Shown in pieces: positions 6,529-13,547 of a DNA stretch of 15,273 nt (the first letter of the stretch is position 1; each line of letters opens with the position of its first letter). A program made the position numbers and the translations under genes. This stretch comes from JABWBJ01 sp036507855 (GTDB lineage Bacteria > Gemmatimonadota > Gemmatimonadetes > Gemmatimonadales > Gemmatimonadaceae), in contig DATCIJ010000052.1 in NCBI GenBank assembly GCA_036507855.1, positions 1 through 15,273 of the forward strand, in the 5' to 3' direction. The notes under the pieces are model-generated. The model ran no database searches, was not told the DNA's origin, and saw nothing but the letters and a program-made list of their open reading frames with translations.

Positions 6529-8019
6529 ATGTCCGACCGAACCGCCGCTCTCGACCTGCCGCCTGACGAGTTCAGGCGACTGGGTCATGATTTGATCGAA
6601 CGGATCGCGCAGCACCTGGAGTCGCTTGCCGACCGCCCCATCACGTCAGGCGACGCGCCGAGCCGCATCCGCGAGCTCCTGGGCCAGGATGCACTCGCCA
6701 ATGGCGGCGACGACCCGGCCACCATACTCGACCAGACGTCGCACCTCCTCTTCCATCACTCGCTGTTCAACGGTCATCCCCGTTTCTGGGGCTACATCAC
6801 CGGATCGCCGGCGCCGTTAGGCATGCTGGGTGACCTCCTGGCCTCGGTGGTGAACCCGAACGTCGGCGCGTACGTGCTCTCGCCCGTCGCCACCGAGATC
6901 GAGCGCCAGACGGTGCGCTGGATCGCCGAGTTCATCGGATATCCGTCGGACTGCGGTGGCATCATGGTGAGCGGCGGGAACATGGCGAACATGGTGTGTT
7001 TTCTCGCGGCACGTCGCGCCCGGGTTCCATGGGATATCCGCAAGCTGGGCCTTCGCGCGGGGAGCGCCCAGCTGGTGGCGTACGCGTCACGTGAAACGCA
7101 TACGTGGATCCAGAAGGCGGCCGACCTCTTCGGACTTGGCCTGGATGCCATTCGATGGATCGATACCGACGATCGCCTGCGAATGCGTATCCCTGCGCTC
7201 GAACGAGCCATCGTCGCCGATCGCCAGGCGGGCCACGTTCCGTTCATTGTCATTGGCACCGCCGGCTCGGTAAGCACGGGCGCCATCGACCCGTTGGGCG
7301 AGGTGGCCGAGGTCTGCAAGAGGTTCGGGATCTGGTTTCACGTAGACGGCGCGTACGGCGCGCCGGCGGCCGTGCTACCCGAGGCCTCGCCCGATCTCAA
7401 GGCGCTGTCGCTCGCCGACTCGGTGGCTGTCGATCCACACAAGTGGCTGTATGCGCCGCTCGAAGCCGGCTGCGCCCTGGTGCGTGACCCTCAGCATCTG
7501 GCCGATGCATTCAGCTTCCACCCGGCGTACTACCACTTCAGCGACGGCGGCGATGGCGAGACGCCGACCAACTTCCATGAGTTCGGGCTGCAGAACTCGC
7601 GAGGCTTTCGCGCGCTGAAGGTCTGGCTAGGCCTGCGGCAAGCGGGTCGCGACGGCTATGTGCGGATGATTCGCGACGACATCGCGCTCACCGAAGCAAT
7701 GTACCGCGCGGTCGAAGTGCATCCGGAGCTCGAGGCGTTCACGCTCGGGCTGAGTATCGCCACGTTCCGATATGTGCCGGCCGACCTGACGCTCACCGGA
7801 CCGGAACGGGAGCAGTACCTGAACGAACTGAATACAGCACTGGTTACACGGCTGCAGGCGGACGGCGAACTATTCGTCTCGAACGCGGTCGTCAACGGCT
7901 CCTACGTGCTGCGCGCGTGCATCGTGAACTTCCGGACGGGTCAGGCTGACGTCGAGGCTGTGCCCGAAGTGGTGGTTCGGACCGGCCGGGCCCTAATGGA
8001 GCAGCTCGCAAACCGCTAA
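6529..8019 (+). CDS. PLP-dependent group II decarboxylase (aromatic-L-amino-acid decarboxylase-like)
   Basis: This 496-residue cytoplasmic enzyme belongs to the pyridoxal-phosphate family that removes CO2 from amino acids, giving amines. The N-terminal helix PPDEFRRLGHDLIERIAQHL is typical of aromatic decarboxylases. NGHPRFWGYITGSP (81-94) and the glycine turn MVSGGNMANM (146-155) follow. H191 in ASRETHTW is the residue that stacks on the PLP ring. HVDGAYGAPA (271-280) provides the Asp that binds the pyridine nitrogen, D273. VDPHKWLYAP (301-310) contains the Schiff-base lysine K305. Length and motif order are complete. The start is set by this N-terminus, yet the ATG abuts a repeat arm and has no Shine-Dalgarno. 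It lies 75 bases after the M20 gene, so co-transcription through the repeat is likely. Substrate preference (tryptophan, tyrosine, DOPA, glutamate) cannot be decided by eye. Confidence 0.92.
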   Translation: MSDRTAALDLPPDEFRRLGHDLIERIAQHLESLADRPITSGDAPSRIRELLGQDALANGGDDPATILDQTSHLLFHHSLFNGHPRFWGYITGSPAPLGMLGDLLASVVNPNVGAYVLSPVATEIERQTVRWIAEFIGYPSDCGGIMVSGGNMANMVCFLAARRARVPWDIRKLGLRAGSAQLVAYASRETHTWIQKAADLFGLGLDAIRWIDTDDRLRMRIPALERAIVADRQAGHVPFIVIGTAGSVSTGAIDPLGEVAEVCKRFGIWFHVDGAYGAPAAVLPEASPDLKALSLADSVAVDPHKWLYAPLEAGCALVRDPQHLADAFSFHPAYYHFSDGGDGETPTNFHEFGLQNSRGFRALKVWLGLRQAGRDGYVRMIRDDIALTEAMYRAVEVHPELEAFTLGLSIATFRYVPADLTLTGPEREQYLNELNTALVTRLQADGELFVSNAVVNGSYVLRACIVNFRTGQADVEAVPEVVVRTGRALMEQLANR

Positions 8020-8072
8020 TCAGAAGTCGCCAGGCTGTCGCGGCCCCGCGATTTCACGCCAATCCCGTCACC

Positions 8073-8702
8073 ATGCGTACACCATGCGTCCTGCTCGCCG
8101 TCGTCCTCATCCCATCCATTGCCATCGGGCAGTCGGCTCAACCTGAGGGGTGGCGCGTGAAAGCCGATGGCGGCGCGCCGGATTCGGCTGTGAGTCACCG
8201 AGGAATGCCGCCCGGATGGCACATCACGACAGGCCCCGCCGCGATCCTGTACAACCCGGCCAACCAGACGCGCGGCCGCTTCGCGGTGGAAGCCGAGATC
8301 TTCCTGTTTCCGGGTGACAGCGACGAGGGATACGGTGTGTTTCTCGGCGGGTCACATCTCGACGAAGGCGCAGCATCCTGGACCGCCTTCCTCATCACGC
8401 GGGACGGCAGCGCGAGTATCGAGAAACGACAGAACAACGCGGTGCATTCGGTCTATCCTCCCACGAAATCAGCCGCGGTGAAACCGCACACGGGTGAAGG
8501 GACCGCGCACAACATTCTGCGGGTGCTGGTGCAGGGCGACTCGGTCATCTTTTCCGCGAATGGCGAACGCATCGCGGCACTGTTTAGCCGCGATCTTCCA
8601 TTGGAGGGGACGTTCGGCTTCCGGATCGGGAAGGACGTCAATCTGCACGTGAGCAATCTCGACCTTGTCACAAGGCTCGCTCCGTTCCCCGTCCGCCGGT
8701 AG
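8073..8702 (+). CDS. Small secreted beta-sandwich-like protein (DUF1080/LamG-like), function unknown
   Basis: The product has 209 residues. Residues 1-19 are a signal peptide (VLLAVVLIPSIAIG), so it is exported. The mature part alternates strands in a pattern like concanavalin/LamG-fold proteins of the DUF1080 type: GRFAVEAEIFLF, GYGVFLGGSHLD, WTAFLITRDGSASIEKR, NILRVLVQGDSVIFSANGERI and GTFGFRIGKDVNLHVSNLDLV. The last three resemble the domain's order: ligand-face strands, a 'filmy' substrate strand and a final return strand. I see no catalytic motif; a carbohydrate-binding or hydrolase role is only suggested by the fold. No Shine-Dalgarno is visible before the ATG. It follows the decarboxylase by 53 bases on the same strand and is probably on its transcript. 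A short stem (8038-8051, 6-bp arms, 2-base loop) lies in that spacer. Confidence 0.7.
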   Translation: MRTPCVLLAVVLIPSIAIGQSAQPEGWRVKADGGAPDSAVSHRGMPPGWHITTGPAAILYNPANQTRGRFAVEAEIFLFPGDSDEGYGVFLGGSHLDEGAASWTAFLITRDGSASIEKRQNNAVHSVYPPTKSAAVKPHTGEGTAHNILRVLVQGDSVIFSANGERIAALFSRDLPLEGTFGFRIGKDVNLHVSNLDLVTRLAPFPVRR

Positions 8703-8752
8703 CGACGAAGCAACTCGGACCCTGTCCAACCCTTTTTGCCGTTGAGTTGTCT

Positions 8753-8777
8753 ATTTCACCGACATAGTCGGAGAAAT
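8753..8777. promoter_or_regulatory. 25-bp palindrome, probable PadR operator overlapping the regulator's ribosome-binding site
   Basis: The left arm ATTTCACCGAC (8753-8763) and right arm GTCGGAGAAAT (8767-8777) are inverted copies at 10 of 11 positions, around a central ATA. The right arm contains GGAG (8770-8773), the Shine-Dalgarno for the GTG at 8783. PadR dimers bind palindromes of this size in their own promoters, so autoregulation is the natural reading; no binding data are available here. Blocking RNA polymerase or forming an mRNA hairpin that hides GGAG would both repress the padR-permease pair. Confidence 0.65.
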
Positions 8778-8782
8778 GGAAC

Positions 8783-9109
8783 GTGAACCACGGCCTGGGT
8801 GAGTTCGAACAGCTCGTCCTCCTGGCCCTGATACGGCTTGGGACCGAAGCGTACGGCGTGGCCATCCGGGACGAGATCGAGCAGCAGACCGGTCGCAGTG
8901 TGACGGTCGGGGCCGTCTACACCACCCTGCTGCGCCTCGAAGACAAACGCCTGGTCGCGACGCGGCTCGGCGATCCGACGCCGCAACGTGGTGGGCGCCG
9001 CAAGAAGTACTATCGCCCGCTGGCCGCCGGCCGCCGCGAGCTCACTGCATCACTCAATGCGCTGCGAAGCATGACGCGCGGCCTGACGCCCGGTCTCGAG
9101 TTGCCGTGA
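8783..9109 (+). CDS. PadR-family transcriptional regulator
   Basis: This 108-residue DNA-binding protein has a winged helix: FEQLVLLALIRLGTEAYGVAIRDEIEQQTGRSVTVGAVYTTLLRLEDKRLV spans helices 1-3, with the recognition helix around VGAVYTTLLRLEDKRLV. The wing is RLGDPTPQRGGRRKKYYRPLAAGRREL (residues 61-87), matching the PadR consensus of a Gly/Arg-rich turn before YYxLTxxGR. A short C-terminal helix is the likely dimer contact, so this is the compact PadR subtype common next to ADOP permeases. The start is GTG, with GGAG 9 bases upstream; an ATG at 8776 is out of frame. The stop overlaps the permease start as GTGA, so the two are translationally coupled. It most likely represses its own operon through the palindrome just upstream. 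The signal it senses is unknown. Confidence 0.92.
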   Translation: MNHGLGEFEQLVLLALIRLGTEAYGVAIRDEIEQQTGRSVTVGAVYTTLLRLEDKRLVATRLGDPTPQRGGRRKKYYRPLAAGRRELTASLNALRSMTRGLTPGLELP

Positions 9110-11769
9110 GCACGGATCAGGACCTCCGCAGCGTCAACCCGCCGTGGCTCGCGCTTCGCCTTTCATCGTGGCGCGTTCCCGAGCCGGACCGCGAATACCT
9201 GATCGGCGACCTGATCGAATCGTTTCATGAGCGGCGCGTACGCTACGGCGCGACGTCCGCGCGTCGCTGGTTCTGGCGTGAAACGCTGAATCTGCTGACC
9301 GCGAGATGGCCCGAGACCCCGAACCTTCCCGTTGATCCACCTGCCGAGGCTTCCATGGATTCGCTGCTGCAATCTCTGCGTGTTGCGCTGCGCTCGCTCG
9401 GGCGCGCTCCGGCGTTGACCGCACTGGTCGTCGCGACACTCGCCCTCGGCGTCGGAGCCACGACGTCCGTCTACTCCGTGGCGCGAGCGGCGCTCTTCGC
9501 GGCGCCGCCCTACCCGCGCAGCGATCGACTCGCGCTCGTCTGGGAGCGCGACAAGGACGGCAGCGAGAGCAACCTGGGATACGCCACGTTCGAAGACCTG
9601 TCTCGCGAAGAGCGCGTGTTCGAGTCGACAGCGGCCATGAGCTACTGGTTCCCGACCCTCAGTGACGGATCGGAGACGACCCGGATCGCCGGACAGCGCG
9701 TGACATGGCGCTTCTTCGACGTGCTCGGTGTGAAGCCGATGCTGGGACGCGGGTTCATGCCCGAGGAGGATCGTCTCGGTGCTGATCGCGTTGTCGTGCT
9801 CGGGCACAACGTCTGGAAAAGCCGGTTCGGATCCGACTCCGGTATCGTCGGTCGGGACATCACCGTGAATGGCGTTGCCTACCGTGTGGAGGGTGTCCTT
9901 CCGCCGGCGTTCGAGAGTCTGCTCGCACCCGGGACCGAACTCTGGGCGCCCCTGGCATACGATGCGAGTCTCCGGTGGGCCTGCCGCAGCTGCCGCCACC
10001 TGCGCATGGTCGCACGCCTGCGTCCGGACGCCAATCCTGTCACCGCGGGCCAGCTGCTCGACGCGACCTATGGCCGACTCAAGGGGCAGTTTCCTAACGA
10101 GTACGCCGGGGCGGGCACTGTCCTCACGCCAGTACACGAGTTCGTGGTGCGCGGAACCCGGCAGGCCCTGATCGCGCTGCTCGCGGCGGTCGGGCTGGTC
10201 GCGCTGATCGCCTGCTTCAACGCCGCCAACCTCCTGCTGGGGCGCGCCCTCCGCCGCGAGTCGGAGTTCGCCCTCCGCGTGGCGCTCGGCGCTTCTTATC
10301 GACGCCTAGCGGCGCTGCTGCTCTCGGAAGGTCTGATCATCGCCATCGCGGCGGCCGCGATCGGAAGCGCGCTGGCGGTCATAGGGGTGGACGTCGTCGT
10401 GCGTCTGGCGCCGATGGGCGTGCCTCGTCTCGACCAGGTGCGCGTCGATAGCGGAGCGCTGATGTTCGCGGCCGGCCTGGCGATGTTCACCGGGTTGGCC
10501 GCGAGCGTACTACCGGCCCTGGCGTTGCTGCGCGGCGGACTGGAAGGGAGTATTCGCGGTGGAGCGCGGTCCCTGGTGGGATCAGGCCGCCATCGCCTGC
10601 GCGGGGCGCTTGTCGCCGCGGAGGTGGCGCTGGCGGTCATGCTGGTCTCGGGTGCCTCGCTGCTCTTCGGCAGCGTGAGCCGCCTGCTGGCCGTCGACGG
10701 CGGATTCGCCACCGGCAACCGGCTCTCGATGGAGCTCGACCTGTCGGGACCCCGGTTCAACGACAGTGGCGCCGTCGCCGAGACGTGGCGCGCCGCGCTC
10801 GAGTCCGTACACGCCATTCCAGGCGTCCGCTCGGCGGCGCTGGCGTCGCAGATCCCGTTAGGCGGCAACGTCGACATGTATGGACTGCACCTGGAGGATC
10901 GCGCCGGCGCCAATCCCGCCGAGGATCCGTATGCGCTGCGATACGCGGTGACGCCACGGTATCTCGAGACCATGGGGATTCCGCTCCGGTCTGGCCGTCA
11001 TATCACTGACGATGATCGCGAGCGCGCGCCGCCCGTCGTGCTGCTCAATGAAGTCGCTGCGAATCGGCTGTTTCCTGGAGGCAACGCCATCGGTCGCCGG
11101 CTCCAGGTCGGCGGCGGCGATGGACCGCAACGCACCGTCGTCGGGATCGTCGGGAACACGCTGCACCGGGCGCTGGACCGCGAGCGCGAAATGCAGGTGT
11201 ACGTGCCGGCCGTGCAGTGGGGTGAGGAAGGCGGCATGACGCTCGTGGTCCATTCGGATGTTGCGGCATCTTCGGCCATTCCCGCTGTCAGGCGCGCCCT
11301 TCGGGACGTCGTCCCCGGTGTCGCGATCTCGAAGGTCGCCACGCTCGAGCGCCTGATGGATCTGTCGACGGCCGACCGCCGGTTCGCGCTCGCGCTGTTC
11401 GCGGGGTTCGCCGTGGTGGCGTTGGTCCTGGCTGCCGCGGGGCTCTTTGGCGTCCTGTCGGCGACGGTCGTGGAACGGGCACGCGAGATTGGTGTCCGTA
11501 CGGCGCTGGGTGCGCAGCGTGGGCGTATCCTGGCCATGGTGGTGCGGCAGGGGATGGTGCTCGCGGGAACCGGTCTGGCCGTCGGGTTGTTTGCCACGTG
11601 GGGATCGACGCGGATCATCTCGACGCTTCTCTTTGGTGTGGGCGCTTCTGACCCGGTAGTGTTGGCCGTTGTCGTCACGTCCCTGGGCGCCGTGGCACTC
11701 GTGGCGAGTGCGCTGCCCGCCTGGAGAGCCTCGCGAGTCGATCCCATGATCGCTTTGCGCGACTCGTAG
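9106..11769 (+). CDS. ADOP-family permease (duplicated MacB/FtsX-type ABC permease without its ATPase)
   Basis: This inner-membrane protein has 887 residues. Residues 1-75 are the soluble permease-prefix domain (PPWLALRLSSWRVPEPDREY... LIGDLIESFHER), a fusion diagnostic for ADOP proteins. The first MacB-periplasmic-core/FtsX unit begins at MDSLLQ (residue 84): TM1 about 103-125, a large periplasmic domain, then TMs near 353-375, 405-430 and 452-478. The second unit repeats it: TMs near 500-522, 762-785, 808-828 and 845-868. Each FtsX domain has the conserved helix after its first TM, ESEFALRVALGAS in the first and RAREIGVRTALGAQ in the second. The C-terminus PAWRASRVDPMIALRDS is the standard MacB-family end. 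No ATP-binding subunit gene is nearby, hence 'orphan'. MacB relatives export peptides or lipoproteins by mechanotransmission; the cargo here is unknown. GTG start, overlapping padR. Confidence 0.93.
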   Translation: MSTDQDLRSVNPPWLALRLSSWRVPEPDREYLIGDLIESFHERRVRYGATSARRWFWRETLNLLTARWPETPNLPVDPPAEASMDSLLQSLRVALRSLGRAPALTALVVATLALGVGATTSVYSVARAALFAAPPYPRSDRLALVWERDKDGSESNLGYATFEDLSREERVFESTAAMSYWFPTLSDGSETTRIAGQRVTWRFFDVLGVKPMLGRGFMPEEDRLGADRVVVLGHNVWKSRFGSDSGIVGRDITVNGVAYRVEGVLPPAFESLLAPGTELWAPLAYDASLRWACRSCRHLRMVARLRPDANPVTAGQLLDATYGRLKGQFPNEYAGAGTVLTPVHEFVVRGTRQALIALLAAVGLVALIACFNAANLLLGRALRRESEFALRVALGASYRRLAALLLSEGLIIAIAAAAIGSALAVIGVDVVVRLAPMGVPRLDQVRVDSGALMFAAGLAMFTGLAASVLPALALLRGGLEGSIRGGARSLVGSGRHRLRGALVAAEVALAVMLVSGASLLFGSVSRLLAVDGGFATGNRLSMELDLSGPRFNDSGAVAETWRAALESVHAIPGVRSAALASQIPLGGNVDMYGLHLEDRAGANPAEDPYALRYAVTPRYLETMGIPLRSGRHITDDDRERAPPVVLLNEVAANRLFPGGNAIGRRLQVGGGDGPQRTVVGIVGNTLHRALDREREMQVYVPAVQWGEEGGMTLVVHSDVAASSAIPAVRRALRDVVPGVAISKVATLERLMDLSTADRRFALALFAGFAVVALVLAAAGLFGVLSATVVERAREIGVRTALGAQRGRILAMVVRQGMVLAGTGLAVGLFATWGSTRIISTLLFGVGASDPVVLAVVVTSLGAVALVASALPAWRASRVDPMIALRDS

Positions 11770-11852
11770 CTCCGGATGGGGTCGGCGCGTGCTTGACCAG
11801 TTGATCGGACGTCCCTAACGTCGTTCGCGCACGACCCGCACTCGGAGTAAGC

Positions 11853-13547
11853 GTGAAGACTCCACACTGTGTTCAGGGCTATCCGTACCTTCTGGCCCTG
11901 GTGGTCGTGCTTTCGCCGGCCTCGGCAGACGCCCAGGTCGTTCGCGGGACGGTGGTGTCCGAAGGCGCGGGAGTGCCGTTGCGGGGCGCCGTCGTGACAT
12001 TGTTCGACGCCACGGGGAACACGGTCAATCGCCGCGTGCTGACCGATTCCGATGGCGGGTTCGCGATGCGCGCGCCATCGGCCGGGTCGTGGTTGCTCGA
12101 AGCGCGGGCCATCGGCTACGCGCCTCGCCGAACCGCTGCGCGAACGGTCACTGCCGGCGAGACTGTCGTCGAGTGGATCGTCCTGCGACAGGTCGCCACC
12201 CGACTGGCCACATTGCGCGTGGAGGCGAAGTCTGCCTGCCGGCGCGCCAATGAACTCGACGCCGTGACCTCGGAGGTCTGGGACGACGTGTGGGCGGCGC
12301 TGGCCGCGGCGCAACTGGCGCGCGAACAGCGTCTCGTGCGGGCGGAAGTGTTCGTCTACACACGCGAGATGGACGTCTCGACGGGCCTCGTTATGCGCGA
12401 GGAGCGCGGGGTGGCGTCGGTACTCGATGAAAGTCCGTTCCGCACGGCGCCGGCCGCCGAACTCACCAGGCTGGGATTCTGGCGCACGTCTCCGCTCGGG
12501 GAGGTCGAGTTCCACGGACTGGACGCCGCGACGATCATCTCGACGGATTTCCTCGCCGGCCACTGCTTCAACCTCGTCAGGCGCGACAGCGCCGGTACGC
12601 CGCTGGTAGGCCTCGCCTTCCGCCCGGTCAGCGATCGCGCCCGGGCCGACGTGCAGGGCTACCTGTGGCTGGACGCAGAGAGTCGCGAGCTGCGCACGAT
12701 CGAGTTCACGTACACCGGGCTGAAGTTGCGCGGCCCTGCCGCCGGCGGCCGCCTCGGGTTCACGCGCCTGCCTAACGGTGTGTTGATCGACGATCGGTGG
12801 CTGATCCAGCATCCGTTCGAGCAAGGGCGCGCGGTCGGCGCCCAGCGAACAGGGATTGCCGCGGCACCCGATCCGGCGTTGCCGGCGGGCACCACCCTGC
12901 GCATCGGTGGAGGGTTCGTCCTGGCCGATTCGGCGCGCCTCCGCCAGTTCGCGACCGTGGCCGGCCTCGTGAGAAGGGACTCGTCTCCCGCGGATGCCGC
13001 CGCCGTCGAGCTTCTCGGCTCGGGTCAGCGCTTCGTGACTGACTCTACCGGCGTTTTCCTCATCCAGGATGTGCTGCCCGGTACGTACGAAGTGCGCGTG
13101 ATGCGCCCCGGCCCGGCGGACCGCGGTGGGTTCGTGCAGCACGGGCAGCTCGCACTCGCACCGGGCGACGTCGCCCGCGTTATGCTCGACATCCCGGAAT
13201 CGGATTCGATTGCCAGCGAGCTGTGTCCCGGGAAGAGCGAGGGCATGGCACCGCTCTTTGTCGTCCTCCGCGAGGAGCACTCCGGGAAGCCGGCCGCCAA
13301 CTACCGGGTCGAAGCGCGGTGGACGCCGCCAACCGACTCGTCAGGCGCGCCACTCGGACGCCCGGGTGGCGTCCGGGCACTGACGGACTGGCGTGGTGAG
13401 TTCGTCGCCTGCGACGTGCCGGCGGGAGCGAGTGTCAGCTTCCGCACCACAACCGGCGAAGCGCAGTGGAGCATGCCGATCCGCGTTGGCGGCAAGCTCA
13501 ACATCCTCGAAATCGCCGCGGATACTTCAGGAACCGGTCGTCGTTAG
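11853..13547 (+). CDS. Secreted protein with carboxypeptidase-regulatory-like (Ig-type) domains
   Basis: The product has 564 residues. A signal peptide ends about residue 27 (YLLALVVVLSPASADA). Residues 28-110 form a carboxypeptidase-regulatory-like beta-sandwich: VVRGTVVSEGAGVPLRGAVVTL, then TDSDGGFAMRAPSAGSWLLEARAIGYAP. A middle region of about 230 residues has no domain I can name; it holds CRRANELDAVTSEVWDDVWAAL and DFLAGHCFNLV, with Cys residues that could pair. A second regulatory-like fold is near residues 370-430 (VAGLVRRDSS, TDSTGVFLIQDVLPGTYEVRV). A third strand-rich domain ends the protein (TDWRGEFVACDVPAGASVSFR). No peptidase active site is present, so a surface or binding role is more likely than catalysis. 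The GTG start has GGAG at 11844-11847, 5 bases away. The 83-bp spacer behind the permease shows no strong promoter. Its stop overlaps the convergent receptor gene by 4 bases. Confidence 0.82.
   Translation: MKTPHCVQGYPYLLALVVVLSPASADAQVVRGTVVSEGAGVPLRGAVVTLFDATGNTVNRRVLTDSDGGFAMRAPSAGSWLLEARAIGYAPRRTAARTVTAGETVVEWIVLRQVATRLATLRVEAKSACRRANELDAVTSEVWDDVWAALAAAQLAREQRLVRAEVFVYTREMDVSTGLVMREERGVASVLDESPFRTAPAAELTRLGFWRTSPLGEVEFHGLDAATIISTDFLAGHCFNLVRRDSAGTPLVGLAFRPVSDRARADVQGYLWLDAESRELRTIEFTYTGLKLRGPAAGGRLGFTRLPNGVLIDDRWLIQHPFEQGRAVGAQRTGIAAAPDPALPAGTTLRIGGGFVLADSARLRQFATVAGLVRRDSSPADAAAVELLGSGQRFVTDSTGVFLIQDVLPGTYEVRVMRPGPADRGGFVQHGQLALAPGDVARVMLDIPESDSIASELCPGKSEGMAPLFVVLREEHSGKPAANYRVEARWTPPTDSSGAPLGRPGGVRALTDWRGEFVACDVPAGASVSFRTTTGEAQWSMPIRVGGKLNILEIAADTSGTGRR

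Noticed and set aside
4798..6615. Two minus-strand open frames of 275 and 323 codons opposite the M20 gene
   Set aside because: They mirror the M20 coding frame, contain no recognisable motif and have biased Arg/Asp/Val composition.
8038..8055. Short GC stem after the decarboxylase as an intrinsic terminator
   Set aside because: The stem is 6 bp with a 2-base loop and is followed by only ATTTC, too weak to call.
8783..11769. A complete MacB-type exporter
   Set aside because: There is no ATP-binding domain in the permease and no ATPase or MacA-like gene in the window, so it is an orphan permease.
10998..13280. A 760-codon open frame on the minus strand across the permease and the secreted protein
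   Set aside because: It is antisense to two genes with clear domains and signal peptides, has an Arg/His/Ala-rich composition without any domain, and such long shadow frames are expected in high-G+C codons.
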